A stretch of DNA of 64,000 bases, taken from the NCBI GenBank assembly GCA_963741305.1, contig CAVUHL010000003.1, positions 5,270,001-5,334,000 of the forward strand. The letters are read 5' to 3'. Within the stretch, counting starts at the first letter, position 1. Each line of letters begins with the position of its first letter. The translations under genes were made by a program, and so were the position numbers. Under the pieces are notes generated by a model. That model saw nothing but the letters and a program-made list of their open reading frames with translations, searched no databases and had not been told where the DNA came from. Below are positions 1 through 8,476 of the stretch, piece after piece. The DNA is from DATMER01 sp963741305. GTDB lineage: Bacteria; Acidobacteriota; Thermoanaerobaculia; Multivoradales; UBA5704.

Positions 1-981
1 GACAAGATTCTGCGCGAGGAGTCGATCGCGATCGTGCTGGAGAAGATGCGCGCCCACGTCGTCGGCGTCCTGCCACCGGACAATGCCTGGGACCCCCTCT
101 ACTCGATCGTCCTCCATGGTCCGCCAGGCACCGGCAAAACGACTCTGGCCGAATCCCTCGCGGTCTCATGCAAGGTCCCCCTGGTCGAACTGACTCCCAG
201 CGATCTCGCGGCCGGTGGCGGCGATGCCATCGAGCGGCGCACTCGGGCGGTCTTCAAGGCCCTCTCCCTCCTCACCAGGGCGGTGATCATCTTCGACGAA
301 TTCGATCCGGTCCTGCGCAAGCGCAACCTCGAGGAGAAAAGTCCCACACCTCTTTCCTTTCTCACTCCCGGCATGCTCCCCAAACTCAAGACGCTCAACA
401 ACACCGCGGGCAGGCGTGGCGTCGCGTACGTCTTGATCACCAATCTCATCAGTATCCTGGACGAGGCTGCCGTGCGATCGGGCCGATTCGACCGGCGGAT
501 CGGCATTTACCCGCCGGATCTCCTCTCACGGGCAGGCCGTCTGTTCAGCGAGATCCTCCAGTATTACCGGGAAGACAACGGCGATACGCCGTTGCCACTG
601 TTTTTCGAGCAGCGCTTCCGGGAGATCCTCGAGCTGACCGCCGGCTGTCCGATGCAGGCCCTCGCTCAGCGGGGATGGTTCGTGCGCCCGAAGTCAAAGC
701 CACGCGAGGGGACACCATTCCACTATTTGCTGAACGATACTTCTCCGAAACCTCCTGCCCCCGAGAAGGAAGCGGGAGAACCGCGGCATCCGAGCCGTGA
801 CTCGGTGCCGGCCGCACAGCGGGAGTTCCGTCAATGGGTTTGGACGATCCAGTGGGACCTCATGCTGAGTGATGAGTCGAAGGAATTGAAAAAGGACATC
901 CTCAAGTCGCCCCCCACCTACACCTCCTTGCAACAGATCCTCAAAAGCCAGGAGAGTGCGGAAGCCCAGTCCGTGAGTTGA
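1..981 (+). CDS. AAA+ ATPase, 5' end outside the window
   Basis: The reading frame is open from base 1, so the gene starts upstream and only its C-terminal part is seen. It has a Walker A motif (GPPGTGKTT), a Walker B motif (VIIFDEFD) and an arginine-finger-type motif (SGRFDRRI), the order expected for an AAA+ module. AAA+ proteins use ATP hydrolysis to remodel proteins or nucleic acids. The last 100 or so residues are polar, rich in Pro/Glu/Lys, and match nothing I recognise. The substrate cannot be told from the sequence. A RAYT transposase relic follows directly. Confidence 0.85.
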   Translation, partial: DKILREESIAIVLEKMRAHVVGVLPPDNAWDPLYSIVLHGPPGTGKTTLAESLAVSCKVPLVELTPSDLAAGGGDAIERRTRAVFKALSLLTRAVIIFDEFDPVLRKRNLEEKSPTPLSFLTPGMLPKLKTLNNTAGRRGVAYVLITNLISILDEAAVRSGRFDRRIGIYPPDLLSRAGRLFSEILQYYREDNGDTPLPLFFEQRFREILELTAGCPMQALAQRGWFVRPKSKPREGTPFHYLLNDTSPKPPAPEKEAGEPRHPSRDSVPAAQREFRQWVWTIQWDLMLSDESKELKKDILKSPPTYTSLQQILKSQESAEAQSVS

Positions 982-1014
982 GAGGATATGTGGGCTCATT
1001 TCCTGCCAAGGCGG

Positions 1015-1277
1015 GATGTGACTGTCGCCAAGGGCCCGGAGTGCACGCCATCCGGGAGCTGCTCGAAGACAAGCCGCTCAAGGGGCTGTGGTTCGACCGG
1101 ACGCAGGAGTATGCCGCCCGAATCCGCGGGGAGGATTTCGACCGGCTGAAGTACGCAACCGAGGAGATCCTCGAGCTGTCTCCCCTACCCTGCTGGGAAG
1201 ACGGTCTCCAGCCGCTGGAGTGCCGGCGATCGTCAAGCAGCGCCCGCACACCCGGGCAGCGAAGACCAAGAAATCGC
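1015..1277 (+). pseudogene. Remnant of a RAYT-type (REP-associated) transposase
   Basis: The translation contains LWFDRTQEYAAR and LSPLPCWED, which align with TWFNRTQEYRAR and LSQLPCWRH of the intact transposase at 5898-6836. After an internal deletion and a frameshift, a second frame reads PAIVKQRPHTR and KKSPP, matching the part just before the C-terminus of the intact copy. The N-terminal catalytic half is missing. The relic stops at a REP-like motif (1278-1295). It is not functional. Confidence 0.75.
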
Positions 1278-1295
1278 CGCCAGGTACCTATTCTG
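1278..1295 (+). repeat. REP-like motif, copy 1
   Basis: The 18 bases CGCCAGGTACCTATTCTG recur at 2764-2781 with one mismatch, in the same orientation, and a related form occurs inverted at 7051-7080. This copy sits exactly where the RAYT relic ends. Short motifs next to RAYT genes are the expected substrates of those transposases; the assignment is by position and similarity. Confidence 0.55.
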
Positions 1296-1307
1296 GGGGC
1301 CCGCGAC

Positions 1308-2315
1308 TTAGGGGAAGTAGGTCTGCAACAATTGCTTTATCCTCTCCTCCACAGTCAAACTGCCGCAATGCGCTTCGGTAAATTGAAGCCAATTTCTCAG
1401 AACGTTCAACTCGCGATAAACGACCATATGGCGCTTGGGGTCCTTTGATACTTCAAACTCCCAACCAATCCCCTTTGAGCGGACAATCTTTCCCCTGTCT
1501 ATCAGGTTACCCGATCCCGTCCCATGGGTAGCCATGGGATGCTTGCCTCCGTAGTACGTCTTTTCATCCCACATTTTTGAATCATGATGAAACGCGTTTG
1601 CAAGAGTGAAGAGCTTCGCCTGCGTTCCGTAGGTTACTCCCTTTGCTATCAGCTCCAACAACATCAACGAGGTTGCACACGTCGACCAGTTTCTGGCAGC
1701 CTCTACACCAAACAGCAATACGATCATTGCATCTATAAACCCGTCATAATCTGTACCAAAAGATTTCCCGTAATTGCCCTTAACACGCTCAAGCATTTCG
1801 GTTGCCACGTCAGCACTTCTATCCATCTGCTTAAAGATAAGCCCAATCTCAAAATAGCGTAAATCTTCACGAGTAAAAAACTGCGAGGGGAAACACACAC
1901 GGGCATCAGCATCTCTCTTAAGCACCCGCACCGCGAATCCGTTGTACCTCAATTGAATCGTTGCTGGAACCCAATTCAAGTTCGGCCCCACTTTATCGCT
2001 ACACAGCCACAGCCAGTTACTGCCCTTCGGATACACGATAGAATCAATAAGGCCTAGCCCTGGGTAGAATTCTTTGATCCCCATATCTGGCTTTACTTTG
2101 GCACTCGTTATGAATTCTACAGTAACGGAATCCAAAACATTCAACAATTGACCCCAGTCTAAGTCCTGGTATTTGTTTCGTATCAATTTTTGCTTCCATT
2201 TGACTAGCTGATTCTCCTCATAGCCTGGACATCTGGGATTAGAACAAATTAAGCCAGAGGAAATTGTCTTGCACAGTTTGCACTCGAATTGCGAGTGTGT
2301 AGAGAGACATTCCAT
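1308..2315 (-). CDS. Hypothetical protein with N-terminal zinc-ribbon-like motif
   Basis: This is a 335-residue protein that I do not recognise. Residues 12-33 carry four cysteines in a CxxC...CxxxxC arrangement (FECKLCKT, then ICSNPRCPGY), suggesting a small zinc ribbon. The rest is a soluble globular domain. The start has a good ribosome site (AAGGAG, about 7 bases upstream of ATG 2315). Its base composition is clearly more AT-rich than the flanks, and direct REP-like repeats lie at 1278-1295 and 2764-2781 on either side, both signs of transfer. It may be cargo of a decayed integron cassette. Function unknown. Confidence 0.7.
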   Translation of the reverse strand: MECLSTHSQFECKLCKTISSGLICSNPRCPGYEENQLVKWKQKLIRNKYQDLDWGQLLNVLDSVTVEFITSAKVKPDMGIKEFYPGLGLIDSIVYPKGSNWLWLCSDKVGPNLNWVPATIQLRYNGFAVRVLKRDADARVCFPSQFFTREDLRYFEIGLIFKQMDRSADVATEMLERVKGNYGKSFGTDYDGFIDAMIVLLFGVEAARNWSTCATSLMLLELIAKGVTYGTQAKLFTLANAFHHDSKMWDEKTYYGGKHPMATHGTGSGNLIDRGKIVRSKGIGWEFEVSKDPKRHMVVYRELNVLRNWLQFTEAHCGSLTVEERIKQLLQTYFP

Positions 2316-2538
2316 GGCTTACTCCTTCTTGATCCACGGTAGCCGGTGGCAAAAAGTCGCTAGCTCCGCAGTTTCGAGTAGCCCACAAATGGCCCTCGCC
2401 TGCTACTACGTGATGCGCGACCAAGTGCCATTCCAGGCTACTCAAAGTCTTTGGTTTCGGAGACCGTCTTGTCACGATGTGCAACACTTCAAAGCCAATC
2501 GTGTTCTCCACCACTAAGCAGTCCAACCTCGCGATCAT
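2239..2538 (-). CDS. Possible small protein upstream of the zinc-ribbon gene
   Basis: A 99-codon frame starts at ATG 2538 behind AGAGAGGG, a plausible ribosome site, and overlaps the next gene's start by 77 bases in another frame. It has no family I recognise. The long overlap with a gene that has a stronger ribosome site makes it doubtful. It could be a real leader gene of the same transfer unit or simply a chance frame. Confidence 0.3.
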   Translation of the reverse strand: MIARLDCLVVENTIGFEVLHIVTRRSPKPKTLSSLEWHLVAHHVVAGEGHLWATRNCGASDFLPPATVDQEGVSHGMSLYTLAIRVQTVQDNFLWLNLF

Positions 2539-2599
2539 CCCTCTCTAGAGTTAAGTGTCGCCAGGACAGAAAAACTTGCAGAGGGGAGCAGACCACGTG

Positions 2600-2647
2600 C
2601 CCTAACAAGCAGGTGGCACCTCTTCGGCGGCTTTAACGAGGGTAGCC
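2600..2647 (-). other. Degenerate attC-like site
   Basis: On the minus strand this stretch ends in GTTAGGG, which fits the GTTRRRY core of an integron attC site, and has GGCTACC at the other end where the RYYYAAC core would be. It lies 62 bases before the small frame at 2538, the spacing seen for better sites further on. The inner arms do not pair convincingly, so it is at most a decayed site. Confidence 0.25.
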
Positions 2648-2763
2648 ACTGTCCGGCGTGCACTTCCAGCCAGGCGAGGGCCTCTTTTCCTTTTAAGTGG
2701 CTGGCACGTATCCTATCCTATCCGCGCTGTCCCTCTGTACGGAACCGTTAGTCCGGCCACACC

Positions 2764-2781
2764 CGCCAAGTACCTATTCTG
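2764..2781 (+). repeat. REP-like motif, copy 2
   Basis: CGCCAAGTACCTATTCTG matches the copy at 1278-1295 at 17 of 18 positions, in the same orientation. The two copies bracket the AT-rich segment that holds the zinc-ribbon gene. Confidence 0.55.
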
Positions 2782-2785
2782 CTTC

Positions 2786-4003
2786 CTACCTCGAGAACAG
2801 CACATACCGCGGCTGATGGAGCCTCCCTGCCGTTTTCGTCAGGTCCCGCGGCGAGTTCCAGCCAGCACCGATGAATCGGTCGATGTCGGGCCAGGCCATG
2901 CGCGCCGTGATGTAGTGGTACCCGCCTTCGAGACCTTCGTCAGCGGTCGTCGACTGCACTTCGGTCCGCCCGGTCAGAAAGCCGACCCCGTGCTGCACGT
3001 GATGCCGGGCGCCGCCCCACATGAGCGAGATCGCAACCTCGCCGTTCGGGTTGCTGGCGAGCGACGGATACGCGAATGCATGCTCCTCGTTCCACAGATA
3101 CCGTTGCTGGACATTCTTCATGTTGTGCACGTCGATGATTGCAATCCCGATGTGCGGATGGGGGAAAGTGTTCACCTGCTGCCCCGCGACGCGGCGGGCT
3201 CCCGTCCACGCCACCCATAATTGCCTGCCACTCCGTGCAGCGCTCTGCACCGACGTCCCGACCTGAGTACCGGGCGCGAACCAGTCAGGGCCGCCATTGG
3301 GTGTCGGCGTGACCCAGTCTTCGGTCGGAATCGTGGCGATGTTCACGAACGCCGGCCCCGGAATGACGTTGCTGTTCTCCTTCCATGTGTACACGCGAAG
3401 CTGATCCGTCTTGTGCTGCACAACGAAAAGACCGCGGTCCCCACTCAACTGAGACGGACAGAGGAACGGGCTGTTGACGGCCACGAAGTACTGAAAATGC
3501 AGAGTGCCGCGCTCCTGCAACTGTCCCATGGGAAAGCGGCACACGACGACGTCGGCCGTGTCCATGACGTTGAACGTCAGATAGACGAAATGATCGCCGT
3601 ACGAGATCTGCGGGTAGTCGAACATCACGTTCTCCGCGCGGGAGAACACGGGACCGGACAAGTCATAGACGGTCCATGACTTTCCTCGCGATTCGTTCAA
3701 CTCATCGGGGGAAGCGACGCAGAGCAACACCGGCCCGTCATCCGCGAGAATGATCCACACCATCGCGTTGATGGCAGGAACGAAAATCGCGCTCTGATCG
3801 CCGGAAAAGCGATGTCCGACGCTTTTACACAGATCGTACGGGCTCACCGGGCGGTAGCTGTCACCACCGTCCGCGGAATGAGCGGCGAACTTGTTGCCGG
3901 TGTAGAACACCGTTTTGAACGCCTGCCCGACCGACGTCTCCCAGCCATCGCTGTCGCGCATCTTGACCAGAGGCCGCAGTGGTGTGTTCTTCAGAAGTCT
4001 CAC
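2786..4003 (-). CDS. BNR/sialidase-like beta-propeller protein, function unknown
   Basis: The protein has 405 residues. It contains several short blocks typical of BNR/Asp-box propellers, for example SADGGDSYRP near residue 43, and repeated segments rich in Trp, Gly and aromatic strands (for instance RQLWVAWTG and EVAISLMWGG). No catalytic set for a true sialidase can be assigned. No clear signal peptide is visible. Its ATG overlaps the stop of the small membrane gene upstream by four bases (ATGA), so the two are translated together. The substrate is unknown. Confidence 0.65.
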   Translation of the reverse strand: MRLLKNTPLRPLVKMRDSDGWETSVGQAFKTVFYTGNKFAAHSADGGDSYRPVSPYDLCKSVGHRFSGDQSAIFVPAINAMVWIILADDGPVLLCVASPDELNESRGKSWTVYDLSGPVFSRAENVMFDYPQISYGDHFVYLTFNVMDTADVVVCRFPMGQLQERGTLHFQYFVAVNSPFLCPSQLSGDRGLFVVQHKTDQLRVYTWKENSNVIPGPAFVNIATIPTEDWVTPTPNGGPDWFAPGTQVGTSVQSAARSGRQLWVAWTGARRVAGQQVNTFPHPHIGIAIIDVHNMKNVQQRYLWNEEHAFAYPSLASNPNGEVAISLMWGGARHHVQHGVGFLTGRTEVQSTTADEGLEGGYHYITARMAWPDIDRFIGAGWNSPRDLTKTAGRLHQPRYVLFSR

Positions 4004-4281
4004 GATGGCCTCAGCATTTCGACTTCCGTCGGTGCTCCGCGGTCTTCAATCGCGCGATACTCGCCGTGCACGACCCTGCGTCGAAGTTCCTGCGTCTCGG
4101 GTGGACGTCGCTGCCGTTGCTCCGGCTCGCCCTCTTCCTCGGGCAGCATCACCTTATTCGGCTTCACGCCGGTCGCAACCTCGCGAGCGGTGATCTCCTC
4201 GGGACGCTCAGGCCGCTGCCGCGTCCAGAACCACAGCAGGACCGCGATCAGAAGAATCAGCACCAGCAACCACACGTTCAT
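4000..4281 (-). CDS. Small single-pass membrane protein
   Basis: The protein has 93 residues. Residues 4-19 form one hydrophobic helix (VWLLVLILLIAVLLWF), followed by a basic and then strongly acidic, proline-rich soluble tail. A strong ribosome site (GAGGAGG) precedes ATG 4281. Its stop overlaps the start of the propeller gene by four bases, which points to a shared transcript and perhaps to a role as membrane partner of that protein. No family recognised. Confidence 0.65.
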   Translation of the reverse strand: MNVWLLVLILLIAVLLWFWTRQRPERPEEITAREVATGVKPNKVMLPEEEGEPEQRQRRPPETQELRRRVVHGEYRAIEDRGAPTEVEMLRPS

Positions 4282-4294
4282 CGGAACCTCCTCG

Positions 4295-4477
4295 TCACTC
4301 GTCGGCGGAATCGAAGACGAACCGGCGGGCGAAGATCCGAAAGTCGTTCACCGGCAGGTCCGAGGCGAGCCAGAACACCAGCCAGCTCTCGCCGTTAAGC
4401 TCGTCGTATCTGCGATTTAAGCGATGGTACGCCTCTACCCTGGGCAGGTCAACACAGGGCAGTTGCCGGAGGAGCAC
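4295..4477 (-). CDS. Possible small hypothetical protein, first gene of the propeller operon
   Basis: A frame ending 13 bases before the small membrane gene reads as a plausible compact polar protein of about 60 residues (for example GESWLVFWLASDLPV). The frame stays open upstream into the divergent gene, so the start is uncertain. I placed it at GTG 4477 because this leaves room for a promoter between the two divergent units. No family recognised. Confidence 0.4.
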   Translation of the reverse strand: MLLRQLPCVDLPRVEAYHRLNRRYDELNGESWLVFWLASDLPVNDFRIFARRFVFDSADE

Positions 4478-4547
4478 CCTCTTCTCGCCAGAGCGCGTCG
4501 AGCTGTTACGATAGCCTCGCTCCAAGTTCCAAGGGAGGCCGGCGACC

Positions 4548-5693
4548 GTGACCGAGGTGAGCAAGGAACCGTTGCAGCGAGAGCGCTTGGTCTCTCTCGA
4601 CGTCTTCCGGGGCGCGACCATCGCCGCCATGATCCTGGTGAACGATGCGGGGGACTGGGACAGGACCTATGCTCCGCTCCTCCATGCCGAGTGGAACGGC
4701 TGGACGCCGACCGACCTCATCTTCCCCTTCTTCCTGTTCATCCTGGGCGTCGCCATCCCGTATGCCTTCGCCGGACGCCTGGAGCGGTCGGGCGGCGACC
4801 GCGGCCCGCTCCACCGGCAGATCGTGCGGCGGGCTCTCATCCTCCTGGCCCTCGGCCTGTTCCTGAACTGGTTCCCGTTCTACAGCGTCAACTGGCCGGC
4901 CGCCCGCATCCCCGGCGTCCTGCAGAGAATCGCCGTGGTGTACCTGGTCGCCGCGCTCGCCTGGCTCCACCTCGGACCGCGGTCGCGCGTGGCCCTGACC
5001 GTGTTCCTGCTCGCGGGCTACTGGCTGGCGATGACGCGGATCCCGGTGCCCGGGTATGGCGCCGGGGATCTGAGCCCGGACGGCAACCTGGCCGGATGGA
5101 TCGATCATGTCGTCCTCGGCGGCCACACGTGGAGGAAAGCCCCGGGCCCCGGAGATCCCGAGGGGCTTTTGAGCACCGTGCCCGCCATCGCCACGGCCCT
5201 GATCGGCCTGTTCACCGGAGACTGGCTGCGCTCACCGCGGACCAGGCGCGAGAAGCGGATGGCCCTGCTGCTCTGGGGGTGTATCACCGCGACCGCGGGG
5301 CTGGTCCTGGGCCGCTGGTTTCCTATCAACAAGAATCTCTGGACCAGCACCTACGTCCTGCTCACCGCCGGCCTGGCGCTGCTGCTGCTCGCCGCGGTCC
5401 ATGAGCTCGTCGACGTCCGGAGGCGCGACGGCTGGGTACGGCCGTTCCTGGTCTTCGGCACCAACGCCATCGTGGCTTTCTTCGGCAGCACGCTGATGGC
5501 GAAGATCCTCTATCTGATCCATTGGACCGAGGGAAGCGAGACCGTGAGCCTGCAACAGTGGCTCTACCGTCACCTCTTCGCCTCCTGGCTGCCGGACTAT
5601 GCTGCCTCGCTCGCCTGGGCGCTGGCCTTCCTCGCCCTCTGGTGGTGGTGTATGGCCATCCTTTATCGGCGGCGAGTGCTCCTCAAGATCTAG
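4548..5693 (+). CDS. NagX/DUF5009-type membrane protein (HGSNAT-like acyltransferase family)
   Basis: The protein has 381 residues and about ten hydrophobic segments. It begins with the family signature LDVFRGATIAAM (residues 17-28) followed by TPTDLIFPFFLF. These motifs mark the DUF5009/DUF1624 group related to heparan-alpha-glucosaminide N-acetyltransferase, which passes acetyl groups across the membrane or is linked to amino-sugar use. The family assignment is firm; the substrate is not. It is transcribed divergently from the propeller operon, with about 70 bases between the start codons for promoters. Confidence 0.8.
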   Translation: MTEVSKEPLQRERLVSLDVFRGATIAAMILVNDAGDWDRTYAPLLHAEWNGWTPTDLIFPFFLFILGVAIPYAFAGRLERSGGDRGPLHRQIVRRALILLALGLFLNWFPFYSVNWPAARIPGVLQRIAVVYLVAALAWLHLGPRSRVALTVFLLAGYWLAMTRIPVPGYGAGDLSPDGNLAGWIDHVVLGGHTWRKAPGPGDPEGLLSTVPAIATALIGLFTGDWLRSPRTRREKRMALLLWGCITATAGLVLGRWFPINKNLWTSTYVLLTAGLALLLLAAVHELVDVRRRDGWVRPFLVFGTNAIVAFFGSTLMAKILYLIHWTEGSETVSLQQWLYRHLFASWLPDYAASLAWALAFLALWWWCMAILYRRRVLLKI

Positions 5694-5702
5694 GCCCACC
5701 AC

Positions 5703-5836
5703 ATACCAGGCGAATGTTGAACGGTGAACTGACGCCATTTGCAACGGCCGCCTGGGGAACGCGGAGTTGATGAGGCGCCGTACCCCTCCGGCCAGCCCCA
5801 CCACGTGCCCCCACCACGTGCCGGGTAAGTGTTGAG
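5703..5836 (+). repeat. REP-like motifs upstream of the intact RAYT gene
   Basis: Two degenerate 19-base copies (5703-5721 and 5818-5836) fit RTRYCNGGYRARTGTTGAA apart from the last base of the second. Each is preceded by a CCCACCAC block. The same 19-mer occurs inverted at 7051-7069 beyond the transposase. Inverted REP copies flanking a RAYT gene form the arrangement known as a REPtron. Confidence 0.5.
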
Positions 5837-5897
5837 GTAAGTGTTGAAGCGTTTCCAGGAATGACATTTCAGACCCGTTTTCCGTCTCTACACGGGT

Positions 5898-6836
5898 ATG
5901 TCAAGACGACCACGCTTCATCCCAGAAGAAGGCTCCTTCGTTGAAATCACCTGCCGCACCGACCAAGGCCGGTTTCTCTTGCGGCCCGACCCGGTAATCG
6001 ACGATATCCTGCTCGGCGTCCTCGGCCGTGCCCAGCGGCTCTACCCGGTCGAGATCTGCGGCTTCTCGTTCTTGTCGTCGCACTACCACCTTCTCCTGTG
6101 GGTTCCGGATGCCAGGAGCATGGCCAAATTCATGTGGTATTTCCAGACCAACGCGTCGCGCGAGGTCGCTCGCCTGACGGACTGGCCGGACGGGATCTGG
6201 TCCGACCGCTACACGTCGATTCTCGTCAGCGACGAGCCCGCTGCCCAGGTCGATCGCCTGCGTTACGTGCTCGCCCAAGGCGTCAAGGAAGGGCTCGTGG
6301 CCCGGGTCGAGGAATGGCCCGGCATCAGCATGCTCGGGGCCGTGCTCGAAGGGAAGACCATTCGCGGCACCTGGTTCAATCGCACCCAGGAGTACCGGGC
6401 CCGGCTGCGCAAGAAGGAGAAGGACTCCAAGACTGAGATCTTCCCGTCCGAAGAGATCGTCACGCTCTCTCAACTGCCCTGCTGGCGTCACCTCAGTTCG
6501 GAGGTCTATCGGGATCTGGTGGCGGGGCTGGTGCGCGAGATCGAGTCCGACGCCGCGGCGGAAAGGAAGCTCACGGGCAGGGAGCCGCTCGGCCCGGAGG
6601 CCATCCTGAGCCAGCATCCACAAACGCGGCCGAAGAAGCTCAAGAAGTCACCGGCACCGCTGTTCCACGCGGCCAGCAAGGAAGCCCGCCAGGGACTGAG
6701 GGCGGCCTACGGCCTCTTCCTTGCCGCCTTTCGGGAGGCAGCGGAAAGGCTGAAGGCTGGAGACCGCTTGGCGAGATTCCCCAACGGTTGCTTCCCGCCG
6801 GCCCTGCCGTTCGTGGGTTTGTCTGCATCGCCCTAG
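5898..6836 (+). CDS. RAYT-type transposase (IS200-like Y1/HUH family)
   Basis: The protein has 312 residues. It has the metal-binding HUH-like motif SSHYHLLL near residue 57, the expected block WSDRYTSILV near residue 98, and a downstream TWFNRTQEYRARL segment. RAYT proteins are single-tyrosine nucleases that act on REP hairpins as single strands. The gene is intact and long for the group because of a lysine- and glutamate-rich C-terminal extension. REP-like motifs lie on both sides in inverted orientation. A broken relative occurs at 1015-1277. Confidence 0.8.
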   Translation: MSRRPRFIPEEGSFVEITCRTDQGRFLLRPDPVIDDILLGVLGRAQRLYPVEICGFSFLSSHYHLLLWVPDARSMAKFMWYFQTNASREVARLTDWPDGIWSDRYTSILVSDEPAAQVDRLRYVLAQGVKEGLVARVEEWPGISMLGAVLEGKTIRGTWFNRTQEYRARLRKKEKDSKTEIFPSEEIVTLSQLPCWRHLSSEVYRDLVAGLVREIESDAAAERKLTGREPLGPEAILSQHPQTRPKKLKKSPAPLFHAASKEARQGLRAAYGLFLAAFREAAERLKAGDRLARFPNGCFPPALPFVGLSASP

Positions 6837-6972
6837 CCGACGATCCACTTCAAGTACTTTCGGAGCTGGAAGACCTCCAGGCCGGGAGAGGTGTGTCCGA
6901 GAAGCCGAGAGCAACTCCGTACAGGCTGATGAAGCCCTACTTTCCAATGATTCTCCGTGGTCAAACAGGTCA

Positions 6973-7533
6973 CTACGACTGAGAAGGCCACCTGGGAAGC
7001 GCTGCAGGAGCCGTCCGCGGCGGGAGAGAAGGGATAACTATACGATCTCCTTCAACACTCGCCAGACACCTATTCCTGGCCATTGCATGTTGAAGTAGCC
7101 GCTGCGCCTTTTTATCGAAATCACTGATCGCCATATCTATCGTCAGTCGCACTTGGGCCGGCGGACCATCATATCCATTTCGAGAGCGCTGTACCCAAGG
7201 GTTTTCCTTGTAGAATTGCAGAGCTGTCTCTCCCCACTTCTCTAAGTCAGCTCGTTGGTGGCAACTAGCACAAAGGCAGACCAGATTCTTTGCGTCATGC
7301 CGACGCACCTTTCTCCAAGGTATAATGTGAGCCTTCTCAAGGGGCGCCTCGGCGCCACAGACTGCACAGCGATGCCCCGCCTCCGTCAATACTTCGCGAG
7401 CAATGGCGGCAGATATCGCCAGCCGCTTGACTGTGGAAGATTTACCACTCTTGGAACTCGCGGCTAAAGCAGCCTCTTGCCCGAGCACTTCTTGATTCTC
7501 TGCGAGCGGCTCACCATCATCAGTACCTTCCAT
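6973..7533 (-). CDS. HNH endonuclease-like protein, probable integron cassette gene
   Basis: The protein has 186 residues from ATG 7533, which has GGGGAGAG upstream and lies 40 bases after an attC core. An earlier in-frame start at 7638 would run through the attC site, so I rejected it. Residues 56-92 hold a zinc-stabilised HNH fold: CAVC, HIIP, then CLCASCH. HNH proteins cut DNA, often in defence or mobile elements. The C-terminal part (RLTIDMAISDFDKKAQ) looks like a separate small domain, and its end is altered: residues encoded at 7051-7080 fall in a REP-like motif, so the native C-terminus was probably replaced. Confidence 0.75.
   Translation of the reverse strand: MEGTDDGEPLAENQEVLGQEAALAASSKSGKSSTVKRLAISAAIAREVLTEAGHRCAVCGAEAPLEKAHIIPWRKVRRHDAKNLVCLCASCHQRADLEKWGETALQFYKENPWVQRSRNGYDGPPAQVRLTIDMAISDFDKKAQRLLQHAMARNRCLASVEGDRIVIPSLPPRTAPAALPRWPSQS
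7051..7080 (-). repeat. REP-like motif inside the end of the HNH gene
   Basis: On the minus strand this reads GCCAGGAATAGGTGTCTGGC followed by GAGTGTTGAA. It is inverted relative to the copies upstream of the RAYT gene. Inner CCAG/CTGG arms and outer TTCAACA/TGTTGAA arms give nested inverted repeats. It overlaps the coding end of the HNH gene. Confidence 0.5.
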
Positions 7534-7572
7534 AAGCGTCTCTCCCCTAAAAAGCTTAGAGTGGAACCTTGC

Positions 7573-7631
7573 GCCCAACGCTCGTAAGCTCACAGGCGGC
7601 GTCAGCTGTCCTGTGCAGCGCTTGGTTGGCC
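7573..7631 (-). other. attC recombination site (integron), site a
   Basis: The site is 59 bases long. Read on the minus strand it starts with GGCCAAC and ends with GTTGGGC, a perfect GTTRRRY core. The inner arms GCTGCACAGG and CCTGTGAGC pair except for one extra base, the unpaired base typical of attC. The start codon of the HNH gene follows 40 bases later. This fits the layout cassette gene - attC - next gene. Confidence 0.8.
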
Positions 7632-7998
7632 GAACCAAAGTTTCCTACTCGCCTATATGGCTATGGCTCCACGGCGCTGCCTTTCTTTATTGTACAGCGG
7701 ATCTGCCGTTTGGAGACAGGAAGCCCCGGGTCCACGGTCGGCTCCTCCGGCCACCAAGGCTCCCGCTCGGCTTCCCCGAGGGTGCCCGGCCACTCGGCCG
7801 TCCGCAGACCGGGCAGTTTGGCCGCAGCGAAGCGGAGGCCAAGCTGCATCTTGGGAACTGGATCCGGATCCGAGAACGACCGTAGCGAGTTGCGAAGCAA
7901 TTCGCGGGCTCGACTACGGGAACTTGGTCTCGCGCTGTCTGCTCGACCACGATCGCTTTGGACCTACTCATCCTGAGCGCCGGGTGGCACGGCTATCT
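7632..7998 (-). other. Stretch without a recognisable gene, within the cassette array
   Basis: This GC-rich 367-base stretch separates the membrane-protein gene from its attC site. Short frames exist on both strands (for example 7661-7900 minus), but none has a family resemblance or a convincing ribosome site. It may be non-coding cassette sequence or the remains of a second gene. Confidence 0.5.
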
Positions 7999-8448
7999 CT
8001 ACTGCCTCCTACGCACTGCAAATTGATATATTGTGATAATGCCAGCCACATCTCCAATCACAACTGACGCAATAGTGATAGCGGTTCCGTAATCTACAGC
8101 GCCCAATCTTCGACGGAGGTTACCAAGCAGGATGAAGACTAGGATGTCAAGGGTACCCAGTACAGCAAGCAATACGCCTTCTACTAAATAGAATCCAATG
8201 CCCTGCCCCCATTCAATGTTACTCTTTTCAAGCAGGCGGAAAGAGAATTCCAAGAAGGCAACAAAGATGATTGGAACCGTAGCGCTCGTCAGCAAACCAA
8301 TAAGCCACTTGTCGGGGATTTTGGAAAACTCATCGCTCAGAAGCGACGACAATACTATGCCAGCATTCACCAAAGTGAAGGCTAAAACAAGGGTGAGACG
8401 CTCGCGCGTGCTCCACTTGGTGACTGGACGAGGCCTATGGTATTGCAT
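7999..8448 (-). CDS. Four-helix membrane protein, integron cassette gene
   Basis: The protein has 149 residues from ATG 8448, 29 bases after the attC core at 8477-8483. The frame extends upstream to 8553, but that part is the attC site itself. Four hydrophobic stretches are visible: LTLVLAFTLVNAGIVLSSLL, then a segment ending VAFLEFSF, VEGVLLAVLGTLDILVFILL and IASVVIGDVAGIITIY. There is no catalytic motif. No family recognised. Confidence 0.65.
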   Translation of the reverse strand: MQYHRPRPVTKWSTRERLTLVLAFTLVNAGIVLSSLLSDEFSKIPDKWLIGLLTSATVPIIFVAFLEFSFRLLEKSNIEWGQGIGFYLVEGVLLAVLGTLDILVFILLGNLRRRLGAVDYGTAITIASVVIGDVAGIITIYQFAVRRRQ

Positions 8449-8476
8449 CGATCGAAGCGGCAAACAGGTACTTGAC

